Positions 16,866 to 25,599 of a stretch of 64,000 nt of DNA are shown in pieces. Made by a program: the position numbers and the translations under genes. Numbering within the stretch: position 1 is the stretch's first letter; every line of letters begins with the position of its first letter. Below the pieces are notes generated by a model that was not told the origin of the DNA, did not search any database, and worked only from the letters and a program-made list of their open reading frames with translations. Origin of the DNA: Legionella steelei (GTDB lineage: Bacteria; Pseudomonadota; Gammaproteobacteria; Legionellales; Legionellaceae); contig NZ_LNYY01000019.1 of the NCBI RefSeq assembly GCF_001468005.1, positions 1,075,948-1,139,947 on the forward strand. The letters are read 5' to 3'.

Positions 16866-18161
16866 TTAGGAAATACTTTTTTGTGCTTTTTCAGCTGCCA
16901 AATAAATACAAATAATCGTAATTATCGACATGATAATCAGATAAATTGATACAGGCCAGGTTTTATCATCTGCCCACTCAACCAAACCAGTAGCAATTAA
17001 AGGCGCTAGCCCCCCCGACAATGCTGCTGATAAATGATAAGCAATTGCGGTTCCACTGTAACGGATGCGTGTGTGAAAGAGCTCTGAATAAAATGCAGCC
17101 TGAGCACCATGCATCATGGCATGAGGACCACACATGCCAAACAACACTGCAAAGAAAATCAAATGTGGGCTTTTTGATTGCAGCAACCAAAAAAATGGAA
17201 ATGCAAACAACCCCATCAATAAAGCCCCACAGATATATACAGGGCGACGTCCAATTAAATCCGAAACCATGCCAAAGTATGGAATCAGTAGCATTTCAAA
17301 AATGGAGCCGAGCATCACTGCATAAAGAAGCAGTGTTTTTGATAAATGCAGGTTAAATGTCCCATAACTTAATATAAAAACAGTTAAAATATAAAAGGAA
17401 GAACTTTCAATTAAACGTGCCCCTATTGCGAGAAGAAAATTTCTAAAATGAGAGCGCAACATTTCTAAGGCTGGAACTTTAGGCGGACGCTTATTTTTGG
17501 CTGCGTCCACAAAGACTTTACTCTCCATAATCTGTAGCCGAATATAAAGTCCCACAAGAACAACAATGAAACTAAGTAAAAAAGGGATACGCCATCCCCA
17601 TGATAAGAATTTCTCACTAGGCAATGCAGAAAAAATAAGAAATACCCCAATGGAAATGACTAAACCAAATGGGGCACCTGCATTCGGCCAACTTGAATAG
17701 AATCCTCTTTCTTTTTCACGGCTGACCTCCGCAGACAATACGACTGCACCAGCCCACTCTCCACCCACAGCTATTCCTTGAATACATCGCAAAAGTACAA
17801 GTAAAATTGGTGCGAATATCCCAATTGAGTCATAGGTAGGCAGTAGTCCAATCAAAAAAGTAGAGGTTCCCATCATACATAACGTGATAATAAGCATATT
17901 TTTCCTGCCCACCCTATCACCAAAATGACCAAAAATAATACCACCCAGCGGTCTTGCAAAAAAACCAACTGCATAGGTTGCATATGCGGCCATAATTCCT
18001 GCTACAGGACTAATTTTAGGGAAAAAAAGTATGTTGAAAAATAATGCTGAAGCAGTACCAAAGAGGTAAAAATCATACCATTCAATTGTAGTGCCAATCA
18101 TACTGGCAATAGAAACTCTTCTTGAAGCCTTCGATTTTGGATCACGTCGTATTAGTGCCAT
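16866..18161 (-). CDS. MFS transporter, metabolite:H+ symporter type
   Basis: The 431-residue protein has 12 predicted membrane helices. The start IASMIGTTIEWYDFYLFGTA is the signature of the metabolite:H+ symporter group that includes ProP, KgtP and shikimate transporters. The loop 2-3 motif is GHFGDRVGRKNMLI, and a second copy, DLIGRRPVYI, follows helix 8. It moves a small solute across the inner membrane with protons; the substrate (betaine/proline, dicarboxylate or another) cannot be told from sequence. It is a single gene. Confidence 0.9.
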   Translation of the reverse strand: MALIRRDPKSKASRRVSIASMIGTTIEWYDFYLFGTASALFFNILFFPKISPVAGIMAAYATYAVGFFARPLGGIIFGHFGDRVGRKNMLIITLCMMGTSTFLIGLLPTYDSIGIFAPILLVLLRCIQGIAVGGEWAGAVVLSAEVSREKERGFYSSWPNAGAPFGLVISIGVFLIFSALPSEKFLSWGWRIPFLLSFIVVLVGLYIRLQIMESKVFVDAAKNKRPPKVPALEMLRSHFRNFLLAIGARLIESSSFYILTVFILSYGTFNLHLSKTLLLYAVMLGSIFEMLLIPYFGMVSDLIGRRPVYICGALLMGLFAFPFFWLLQSKSPHLIFFAVLFGMCGPHAMMHGAQAAFYSELFHTRIRYSGTAIAYHLSAALSGGLAPLIATGLVEWADDKTWPVSIYLIIMSIITIICIYLAAEKAQKSIS

Positions 18162-18385
18162 AATTTCTTATATAACAAGAGGATATCTCATTTTATCCTA
18201 TATGAAATATAGTGAGAATGCGAGGATTACTTCCATAAAGCAAATAAACTGTGTAATAGTTCATTTTACTCAGATTATGTGCCCCAAAAAGCTCTTAGGA
18301 TAGCCATTATTACTTTCTTTTAGTTTTTTTTGCTAAACTAAAAGCGATAATTAGGATTTAGGATCAGGAATAAGGACATTCGAAA

Positions 18386-19264
18386 ATGAACTATTTAGAG
18401 CTTATTCTAAAAACATTGAATAAATTTGCGCAAAACTTCATTACTCTTATTCCTAATATTATTGCAGGCATCGCTTTTGCTGTTGTTACCTATTTTCTGG
18501 CGAAATTAATTAGTCGACTAATTAATTCGCTTTTACCTAGAATGCCAATTCGCGCCAATTTAGTCACTATTTTTCATAAACTAACTTTTATTGTCGTGTG
18601 GTTTGTGGGAATCTTAATCATTTCTGCCATTATATTTCCATCGGTAACCACCGCTAATGTCTTAGCAACATTGGGATTGACCTCTGTTGCAATTGGTTTG
18701 GCGTTCAGAAGCATTTTTGAAAACTTTTTTACCGGTATCCTAATCTTACTCAGAGAGCCTTTCAGTATTGGTGATTTCATCATCGTTGATTCACAGCAAG
18801 GCTATGTTTATCGTATTTCCGTGCAAAATACTCATCTTCGCAAAACAGATGGTTCTCGTGTATATATCCCTAATTCTAAATTGTATACTAATACAGTGCA
18901 GGTACTAACCGACACCCCACTTAGGCGAAAAAAAATTGGCTGTAGTGTTGATTTTGGCACTGACGTGGAAAAAGTACGTTCAGTTATTACCAAAGCAGTG
19001 GAACGATGCGAGACTGTTTCTAAAGATAAGTACATTCAGATTTATGTTGTTTCTTTTTCTTCTAATGGGGTTGATTTTGAAATATATTGGTGGGCAAAAT
19101 CCAAACCCAGTGACCAACGACGCTCACTTGATGAAGTACTCACAAGCATTAAAAAAGCACTTGATGATGAAAAAATACCCATGACCTACTCTACTTCATT
19201 ATGTTTTAATGAACCATTGCTTATTCAAAATAAAGAAAAAAATAATGACTCCGAAACTCATTGA
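18386..19264 (+). CDS. Small-conductance mechanosensitive channel, MscS family
   Basis: The 292-residue protein has three N-terminal membrane helices (about residues 20-45, 65-85 and 95-115). The pore-lining TM3 reads VLATLGLTSVAIGLAFRSIFEN, seen in two parts as VLATLGLTSVAIGLAF and RSIFENFFTGILIL. The cytoplasmic beta domain follows, with GDFIIVDSQQGYVYRIS and IPNSKLYTNTV. Such channels open under membrane tension to release solutes. Length equals E. coli MscS (286). Confidence 0.92.
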   Translation: MNYLELILKTLNKFAQNFITLIPNIIAGIAFAVVTYFLAKLISRLINSLLPRMPIRANLVTIFHKLTFIVVWFVGILIISAIIFPSVTTANVLATLGLTSVAIGLAFRSIFENFFTGILILLREPFSIGDFIIVDSQQGYVYRISVQNTHLRKTDGSRVYIPNSKLYTNTVQVLTDTPLRRKKIGCSVDFGTDVEKVRSVITKAVERCETVSKDKYIQIYVVSFSSNGVDFEIYWWAKSKPSDQRRSLDEVLTSIKKALDDEKIPMTYSTSLCFNEPLLIQNKEKNNDSETH

Positions 19265-19445
19265 AGTCCAGCGCCCTTATCCGAGCATTGTAACCTGGAT
19301 ACAGCAAGCCATAATTCGGAAAGATACAAGAAGTCATCAATTGAGTTTTTCTAAGATAGTTAGTACTATACTGAATCAATTTAAAAGCATAAAATTAGCT
19401 TTTTACTATTGAAGTTTATTATCCTGTACGTTTGGATGTTTCAAA

Positions 19446-20681
19446 ATGAGCCAATTCATAGATCTATCTCTTCTAAAAAAAAATCGTGACTTCCGATTGC
19501 TCTATTTTGGACAATTTATTTCATTTATTGGCACCATGATTAGCAGTGTCGCACTGCCCTATCAAGTTTATCAAATGACCCAGTCAACGTTCATCGTTGG
19601 ATTATTAAGCTTGGTTCAATTACTACCTCTTTTAATTACTGCACTAATTGGCGGGGTATTTGCAGATCGATACAATCGCCGTGGGTTATTAATTATCAGT
19701 GAATTACTTCTAGCTGGAGGCTGTTTCATACTGGTGCTTAACTCATATCAGACCAGTCCCTCTCTGAGCCTTATTTTTATCGTTTCCGCTTCTATGTCAG
19801 CGATTAATGGTTTACATCGTCCTGCTTTTGATAGCATTACCCAGCAAATTGTTACTCCTAATGATTATAAAAATGTAGGGGCGCTTGCTACATTTAAATT
19901 CAGTTTTTGTATGATTATTGCGCCGGCAATTTCTGGACTTATCATTGCTCAATATGGAATTGTTATCACTTATTTAATTGATTTAATTACATTTATCATG
20001 TCATTAATCGCCTTAATTAGGCTTCATAATATTCCTAAGCCAGCATTGCAAGAGCATCCATCTATCGTATCTTCGCTAAAACAAGGAATTTCCTTCGCTC
20101 TTAATCGACAAGAATTAATGGGGAGCTATCTAGTTGATTTTATTGCCATGGTTTTTTCATGGCCTAATGCCTTACTCCCTGCGATAGCCCAATCATATGG
20201 AGGAGCAAAAACATTAGGTTTACTTTATTCTGCGCCTGCAGTAGGAGCATTGTTTATTTCGTTTTTCAGCGGCTGGACATCAAAAATAGCACGTGATGGC
20301 AAAGCAATTGCAATTGCCGCCGCGCTATGGGGTGCGGCAATTATTGGGTTTGGTTTATCAAACTCACTGTGGCTTGTCCTATTTTTCTTAGCACTGGCAG
20401 GCGCTTTTGATGCCATAAGTGGAATATTTCGTACCACTTTATGGAATAATACCATTCCAACAGAATATCGTGGTCGATTGGCTGGCATAGAAATGATTAG
20501 TTATTTATGCGGACCTAAATTAGGCGATACACGTGCTGGACTTATCGCATCAAGTTTTAGCATTAGCACCGCACTGATATCAGGCGGTGTATTATCCATT
20601 ATCGGGGTAACTGTTTGTTGTCTCGTCTTCCCTAAATTTTGGTATTATCGCTCACACCAAACCTCTGGCAATGCCACCTAG
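19446..20681 (+). CDS. MFS exporter, EntS-like
   Basis: The 411-residue protein begins with LLKKNRDFRLLYFGQFISFIG and has GGVFADRYNRRGLLI after helix 2, as in the EntS/MFS_3 exporters. Twelve membrane helices are predicted. EntS exports the siderophore enterobactin; related proteins export other small molecules or drugs. No siderophore synthesis gene lies nearby, so the substrate is not known. A gap of about 180 bases separates it from the MscS gene on the same strand. A palindromic REP-like unit follows the stop. Confidence 0.85.
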   Translation: MSQFIDLSLLKKNRDFRLLYFGQFISFIGTMISSVALPYQVYQMTQSTFIVGLLSLVQLLPLLITALIGGVFADRYNRRGLLIISELLLAGGCFILVLNSYQTSPSLSLIFIVSASMSAINGLHRPAFDSITQQIVTPNDYKNVGALATFKFSFCMIIAPAISGLIIAQYGIVITYLIDLITFIMSLIALIRLHNIPKPALQEHPSIVSSLKQGISFALNRQELMGSYLVDFIAMVFSWPNALLPAIAQSYGGAKTLGLLYSAPAVGALFISFFSGWTSKIARDGKAIAIAAALWGAAIIGFGLSNSLWLVLFFLALAGAFDAISGIFRTTLWNNTIPTEYRGRLAGIEMISYLCGPKLGDTRAGLIASSFSISTALISGGVLSIIGVTVCCLVFPKFWYYRSHQTSGNAT

Positions 20682-20693
20682 CCTAGAGCATTC

Positions 20694-20761
20694 GTAGCCT
20701 GGGTTAAGAAGCTTGTTTATGTCTAAAAAACCCGGGTTTCGCTGCGCTGCACCCAGGCTAC
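20694..20761. repeat. Palindromic intergenic repeat, GTAGCCTGGGT family
   Basis: The unit starts GTAGCCTGGGT and ends ACCCAGGCTAC, with an inner CCCGGGTTTCGCTGCGCTGC. It lies between convergent genes and can fold into one long hairpin. Related units lie at 24612, 28730, 43690 and, in part, at 48425 and 60384. Confidence 0.8.
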
Positions 20762-20766
20762 AATTT

Positions 20767-22404
20767 TTATATATTGCGACAGGATTGAATCAAATCAAAT
20801 TTTGGATTGTGTTCCTTTGCTTTTACATCATAAAGCGACAAAAGAGTTGAAAACAAATAATCATGCGATATAGGATCGGCTTGTTTGTTGCGCAAACAAT
20901 TTTCATTCATGGCTAATTGTTTCGATAATCCTTGTGACAGCCATAAAATCATAGGAACCTTCTTTTGCTCATCTGGCGCCATAAAATAAGGCAACCCATG
21001 AAGGAATACATTACGCTCCCCAAGTGACTCACCATGATCCGACACATAAATTAATCCAGTATCATGTGATTTAATGTTTTGTAACAAATCAATTGTGTGA
21101 GCCAATATCGAATCAGTATACAAAATCGCATTATCATAAGTGTTCACTAGTGCTTTTTGCGAGCACGAAGATAAATCCGCTGTATCACAAGTAGGCGTCC
21201 ACTTCTTAAATTGTTCTGGGTAACGTTCAAAATACGCAGGACCGTGATTGCCAAGCATATGCAATACAATCAGCTGATCCCCTTTTTTACTAATAATTCG
21301 CTCTTGAAGCTGATGCAAAAGAACCTCATCAAAACAACGTCCATTTTTACATAAATCGTCTACATTTAACTCTTCGACCATTGAATCATCACACACACCT
21401 TTACAACCTGACTGATTATCGCGCCACAATACTGAAATATTTGTATGGGTCAATAAATGAAGCAAGGATTCAGTTTGATTGATTTTCTTACTGTTATATG
21501 CGTGCATCCCATAAGGAGAAAACATACAGGGTAATGAAACTGCCGTTGTCGTACCACAGCTGGTTACTTGGTTGAAATTAATAACGTCTCGCTTAGCAAG
21601 TTCCGGGGTTGTTTGCCTCCGATATCCATTTAGCCCCCAATTTACAGCACGAACCGTCTCACCAACGACAAGAATAATAACGCGTGGTTTACTCTGTTCA
21701 GAGCGTGAAAGCTGATGCGCATCCGCGCCAATTTTGATTTTTGTTTTATCTACTCGAGCCTCTCGCGCTCTCCAGTATACTTTTGCAGAAGATGAAAGCA
21801 TATTTAAAGGAGTAACTAAATAAACAAGTTGCTTTCGCTCTCGAAGAATTGGACCAAGCTCGTGAAATACCGCCCAGGAACTGCCAAACAACATAAATAA
21901 TGACAAAAAAATAGTTCCTAATCGTCCTGCCCAATATGAAGGAAGACTTCTTTTATAAATTTTAATATGCCAAATGAACCAACACGGAAGCACACCTAGA
22001 AATAGAAAATAAGGAAGAATACGCCATTGTAAAAATTCGCTGCTTTCCTGATAATCAGTACTCACAATGTTGGTAATCATGGTTGGATCAATATACACAT
22101 GAAATGTACTCATGAAATACACTGCAACAGACGTAATCATCAATAAACCAATAGTAAACCATTTAAAGGTCCAACGATTAATCACTAAAAGAAGTAAAAA
22201 CCAAAACAAACTCGTCATTGCAGTTGCAGTGCAAAAAATAAAAAACCAAGTATGTGGATTCGTTAACTCTTTACCTTGAAGTAACTCCCTCCAGAAAGAG
22301 CTATTACATGCTAAAGTAAAAAAAAGGCTGCACACGAGGGTGATCAGTTCACTAGACCAGTAGCTAATGCGATTTGTTTTAAATATGATAACTATTCTCC
22401 TCAA
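20767..22404 (-). CDS. eptA: Lipid A phosphoethanolamine transferase, EptA-like
   Basis: The 545-residue protein has an N-terminal domain of five membrane helices (residues about 20-190) and a periplasmic sulfatase-fold domain. Catalytic motifs are VVGETVRAVNWGLNGY (metal-binding Glu), TSCGTTTAVSLPCMFS (nucleophilic Thr) and YVSDHGESLGE (Asp/His pair). Six or more cysteines in the domain suit the disulfides of this family. It transfers phosphoethanolamine from phosphatidylethanolamine to lipid A or core sugars on the outer face of the inner membrane, which lowers binding of cationic peptides. Substrate choice between lipid A and core cannot be told. The gene is last on its strand before the convergent exporter. 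Confidence 0.9.
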   Translation of the reverse strand: MRRIVIIFKTNRISYWSSELITLVCSLFFTLACNSSFWRELLQGKELTNPHTWFFIFCTATAMTSLFWFLLLLVINRWTFKWFTIGLLMITSVAVYFMSTFHVYIDPTMITNIVSTDYQESSEFLQWRILPYFLFLGVLPCWFIWHIKIYKRSLPSYWAGRLGTIFLSLFMLFGSSWAVFHELGPILRERKQLVYLVTPLNMLSSSAKVYWRAREARVDKTKIKIGADAHQLSRSEQSKPRVIILVVGETVRAVNWGLNGYRRQTTPELAKRDVINFNQVTSCGTTTAVSLPCMFSPYGMHAYNSKKINQTESLLHLLTHTNISVLWRDNQSGCKGVCDDSMVEELNVDDLCKNGRCFDEVLLHQLQERIISKKGDQLIVLHMLGNHGPAYFERYPEQFKKWTPTCDTADLSSCSQKALVNTYDNAILYTDSILAHTIDLLQNIKSHDTGLIYVSDHGESLGERNVFLHGLPYFMAPDEQKKVPMILWLSQGLSKQLAMNENCLRNKQADPISHDYLFSTLLSLYDVKAKEHNPKFDLIQSCRNI

Positions 22405-22505
22405 AATTTGAGCATAGTTTACAAATTTTTTTTTGTATTTGGTAGTAATTCGTGAGTAGTGCTAAGGAAAACTCAAGGTTGGTGTATAGAAAATAAGGTT
22501 CTTCC

Positions 22506-22517
22506 GTGAACGTATGC
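22506..22517 (+). repeat. GTGAACGYATGC motif copy
   Basis: GTGAACGTATGC occurs here, as GTGAACGCATGC at 16811-16822, and reversed at 44899-44910. All three lie in gaps between genes. Confidence 0.4.
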
Positions 22518-22539
22518 GTACCCGTAAGTGAATTATGAC

Positions 22540-23583
22540 TTAAGTCGGATACTTCAACCAAACAGGCATTACCTTATTCAAGTACACCATAAACTTCCAT
22601 AAACCGACCTGAGATTCGATATTACCGTAAACATCAGTCTTAGTCTCAGGATAGGCAATACCTAAACCAAATAACCCTGGCCCAATAATGCCGACATAGG
22701 GATTATGACGTGCATTTTCATAATCACCAATTACAATGCTTTTTCGCTGCTCAAAACCTACCGCATAAACTACTTGGTCACATTCAGGTAAAAAACGGGC
22801 AATGTTAGGTTCACTGACGTTATAACGCAGTAGATTAGGAGGCAAAACACCATCAATATGTTCTCGAGCCCAAGCCGCTGTCTGTCCTTTAAGTCCTGTA
22901 TTATCAAAAAGAATCCAATCATCCATTTCAATAGCATAACAACATGGAGAACGATAAAAATTAATGACTTTTTTAACATCCAACTCAACAAGATGCCTTA
23001 AAATGATGATTGCGGAATGAGATGAACCAAATACGCCATAAGTCTCATCACGCTGAACCACTGAAGCCAACTTATCTTTATCAATTGCGACATCAAAAGG
23101 AATTACATTAACACCAGGATAATTCAACGTTGAGGGTAATGCTCCTGTAGCCAATATTACATTTTTAGCTTGGTAGCTTTTTGAGTCAGTGCATAAAGAC
23201 CATACACGCTTGGATAAAAACATATTACGGATTGTTGTCTTTACTGCTTGAACTTTTTTTAATAAATGTTCAGTAACCCATTGCAAAGGCTCAACCATAA
23301 AACCTAAGGTGCATGTCTCATCAACTGGTAAATGATTTAATTGAAAATCGGGGGCATCTTGGTAATGAAAAGAACGCACTGCCAATAAAAAATCGTTAAA
23401 AAATTTTACCTTTGTATTGCTCGAAACATTATGCCAATGGAGCCCCAAGTCTCCAACTTTAAAATGGGGATCAAACCATAAAATATCTTCAGCTAAAATA
23501 CCATTATCCAATAACTTACCGACTGCAGCGATCCCGGCAGGACCCGCTCCTACTACTGCCCATTGATATGTTTTTTTATCCAT
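22540..23583 (-). CDS. FAD-dependent pyridine-nucleotide oxidoreductase
   Basis: The 347-residue protein begins with a Rossmann FAD motif (WAVVGAGPAGIAAVGKLL, residues 8-25). A second motif, TYGVFGSSHSAIIILRHL at about residues 186-203, has the GxGxxG-like position filled by GSSHS, unlike a normal NAD(P)H site. VILATGALP at about residue 140 and YAVGFEQR near 270 are usual for the family. It resembles flavoprotein monooxygenase or lysine/ornithine-type hydroxylase relatives more than a disulfide reductase, since no CxxxxC pair is seen. The substrate is unknown. It lies five bases downstream of the His/Asn/Tyr-rich protein and is likely co-transcribed with it. Confidence 0.75.
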   Translation of the reverse strand: MDKKTYQWAVVGAGPAGIAAVGKLLDNGILAEDILWFDPHFKVGDLGLHWHNVSSNTKVKFFNDFLLAVRSFHYQDAPDFQLNHLPVDETCTLGFMVEPLQWVTEHLLKKVQAVKTTIRNMFLSKRVWSLCTDSKSYQAKNVILATGALPSTLNYPGVNVIPFDVAIDKDKLASVVQRDETYGVFGSSHSAIIILRHLVELDVKKVINFYRSPCCYAIEMDDWILFDNTGLKGQTAAWAREHIDGVLPPNLLRYNVSEPNIARFLPECDQVVYAVGFEQRKSIVIGDYENARHNPYVGIIGPGLFGLGIAYPETKTDVYGNIESQVGLWKFMVYLNKVMPVWLKYPT

Positions 23584-23588
23584 AACTC

Positions 23589-23966
23589 TTATTCACACGA
23601 ATTGACTAACACACAAGTACCCGAACTACAATCATCTACTGTTTGACATGAGGGATCATAATACCCCTCATCAGGCACGCCAATAACCACACCAGTATTA
23701 TCATCCAAATTATCATCATACCAGATATTATCAGTATTCACATTGACACCGCCCACATAACCATCATCATTGTGATAATAGTTACCATGATAATTATTGT
23801 AATAGCCATTATTGTTATGATAGACATTATTATGGTATCCATTATTGTGATACACAGTATTAGGCGCGCCCCCATGGTAGCCACCCCCAACATGTCCCTC
23901 AAAAGCAAAAATAGAAAAACTCAGAAAGCATAAAGCAAACATTAAACCGCGAGCACATACTTTCAT
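23589..23966 (-). CDS. Secreted His/Asn/Tyr-rich repeat protein
   Basis: The 125-residue product has a signal peptide (MFALCFLSFSIFAFEG region; likely cleavage near residue 22). Residues about 25-70 are built from YHNN-type repeats (VYHNNGYHNN, VYHNNNGYYNNYHGN), rich in His, Asn, Gly and Tyr. The last 20 residues have four cysteines (CQTVDDCSSGTC and NSCE). His-rich repeats can bind metals and the Cys pattern suggests a small disulfide knot. An upstream element of the operon with the flavoprotein is likely. No family is recognised. Confidence 0.75.
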   Translation of the reverse strand: MKVCARGLMFALCFLSFSIFAFEGHVGGGYHGGAPNTVYHNNGYHNNVYHNNNGYYNNYHGNYYHNDDGYVGGVNVNTDNIWYDDNLDDNTGVVIGVPDEGYYDPSCQTVDDCSSGTCVLVNSCE

Positions 23967-24122
23967 TTTCTTTCCTTAGAGTTAAGCGGCCAGATTTTAA
24001 TAAAGTATAGTACTCGAAATGAAACTCAGTAAAACAAAAATTCAATGACAAATAAATATCAATTGTGAGTTCTTATGTTACACTTGAGCAATTGTTTGGT
24101 CTTTGCAAGAAGGAAATTTATA

Positions 24123-24584
24123 ATGTATCTATCAATTCCCCCTGGAAAAGTCTTTAGAAAAGTTGATGTTAGAACAGATGCACACAGTGAACCCAGCATG
24201 AAAGATTGCTTCGTTGATCTAAATGATGACTCCATAATTGTGCTCCAAGACCTAATTAAGGATGCATTAAAATCTCACAGGAGAGGTGGAAACATTATTA
24301 CTTTAAAAGAATTTACTATATATTTGAAAACACCACCTAACACTGATGACTCCTTTTTGACTTATACTCCAAATCATAACGGGAAGCACCCAACTGATGT
24401 AACACCTCAAGTTGTTGTTGGAAAAAACGTTCAAAAATATAATCCAGCAGCGCATACTAAGTACGGATCTTTTTGGCATGGAGCGCTTCATTTACCCCCC
24501 GAGAAAAGATTACTAGTAGAACAGAAAATGTTAGCACAGAAAGAAGATCGCCAACATATTGGCGATTCCCCTAAAGCGACCTAA
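24123..24584 (+). CDS. Hypothetical protein
   Basis: A start at 24075 is possible, but the ATG at 24123 has an AAGGAA ribosome site about nine bases upstream and is preferred, giving 153 residues. The product is soluble: MYLSIPPGKVFRKVDVRTD at the start, then IVLQDLIKDALKSHRRGGN, and a polar tail. No signal peptide or family is seen. The next element is a REP-like hairpin that could end the transcript. Confidence 0.6.
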   Translation: MYLSIPPGKVFRKVDVRTDAHSEPSMKDCFVDLNDDSIIVLQDLIKDALKSHRRGGNIITLKEFTIYLKTPPNTDDSFLTYTPNHNGKHPTDVTPQVVVGKNVQKYNPAAHTKYGSFWHGALHLPPEKRLLVEQKMLAQKEDRQHIGDSPKAT

Positions 24585-24611
24585 TGCTTATGAAAAAAAT
24601 AAGTTAGCTTT

Positions 24612-24684
24612 GCAGCCTGGGTAACGCTTAGCGTAACCTGGGTTTTCTGCACGGTTTCCCGGCTTACGTCTTCACCCAGGCTAC
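24612..24684. repeat. Palindromic intergenic repeat, GTAGCCTGGGT family
   Basis: The unit runs from GCAGCCTGGGTAACGC to CACCCAGGCTAC with GCGTAACCTGGG inside, between the hypothetical gene and map. Confidence 0.75.
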
Positions 24685-24831
24685 AAAGCGAGCTACAAAT
24701 TGGATTCAATGACATGTATAATCAATTATGCTAAGATCACTTCGTTCCGAAAAACACGGATACATGCAGCTCTTACATAGCCTACACTATATATATTGGA
24801 ACACAATCAAATAACACTTTTGGATCACCCT

Positions 24832-25599
24832 ATGGCAGTTACTATAAAGACCCCTGATGAAATTGAAAAAATGCGTGTTGCTGGCAAACTTGCCGCAGAA
24901 GTTCTTGAGATGATTGGCCCCCATGTAAAAGAAGGCATCACCACCGACGAACTAAATACTATTTGCCATGACTACATCGTGAATACACAAAAAGCTATTC
25001 CTGCGCCTTTAAATTACAATGGGTTTCCAAAATCTATTTGCACTTCAGTCAATCATGTAGTCTGTCATGGTATTCCAGGAAAAAAGGTTTTAAAAGAAGG
25101 TGATATCATTAATATTGACATCACAGTCATCAAAAACGAATATCACGGCGATACAAGTAAGATGTTTCTTGTTGGTGAGCCATCAGTCAAAGCAAAACAT
25201 GTAGTTCAGGTCGCCCACGATTGTTTGTTTATAGGAATAGACATGGTAAAACCTGGGGTTCATTTGGGTGACATAGGCCATGCCATTCAACAACATGCAG
25301 AAAAAAATCGTTGCTCAGTTGTCCGTGATTATTGCGGTCATGGTATAGGGCGCATCTTCCATGAAGATCCGCAAGTACTACATTATGGAATACCTGGCAC
25401 AGGAATGAAACTAGAACCTGGAATGACATTCACGATAGAACCCATGATCAATGTAGGAAAACATCACACTCGTTTATTACCTGATCAATGGACTGTAGTC
25501 ACTAAAGATCATAGTCTTTCAGCCCAATGGGAACATACCTTATTGGTTACCGATGATGGTGTAGAAATTTTGACTCTGCGCGATGAAGAACGAAAATAA
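24832..25599 (+). CDS. map: Methionine aminopeptidase, type I
   Basis: A TTG at 24796 would add 12 residues, but the ATG at 24832 gives MAVTIKTPDEIEKMR, the normal N-terminus, and 255 residues. The five metal ligands are present: Asp96, Asp107, His170 (YCGHGIGR), Glu203 (FTIEPMIN) and Glu234 (WEHTLLV), with His79 in the S1 pocket. The enzyme removes the initiator Met from nascent proteins in the cytoplasm. It overlaps glnD by 17 bases, so the two are translationally linked, an arrangement also found in other gamma-proteobacteria. Confidence 0.96.
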   Translation: MAVTIKTPDEIEKMRVAGKLAAEVLEMIGPHVKEGITTDELNTICHDYIVNTQKAIPAPLNYNGFPKSICTSVNHVVCHGIPGKKVLKEGDIINIDITVIKNEYHGDTSKMFLVGEPSVKAKHVVQVAHDCLFIGIDMVKPGVHLGDIGHAIQQHAEKNRCSVVRDYCGHGIGRIFHEDPQVLHYGIPGTGMKLEPGMTFTIEPMINVGKHHTRLLPDQWTVVTKDHSLSAQWEHTLLVTDDGVEILTLRDEERK

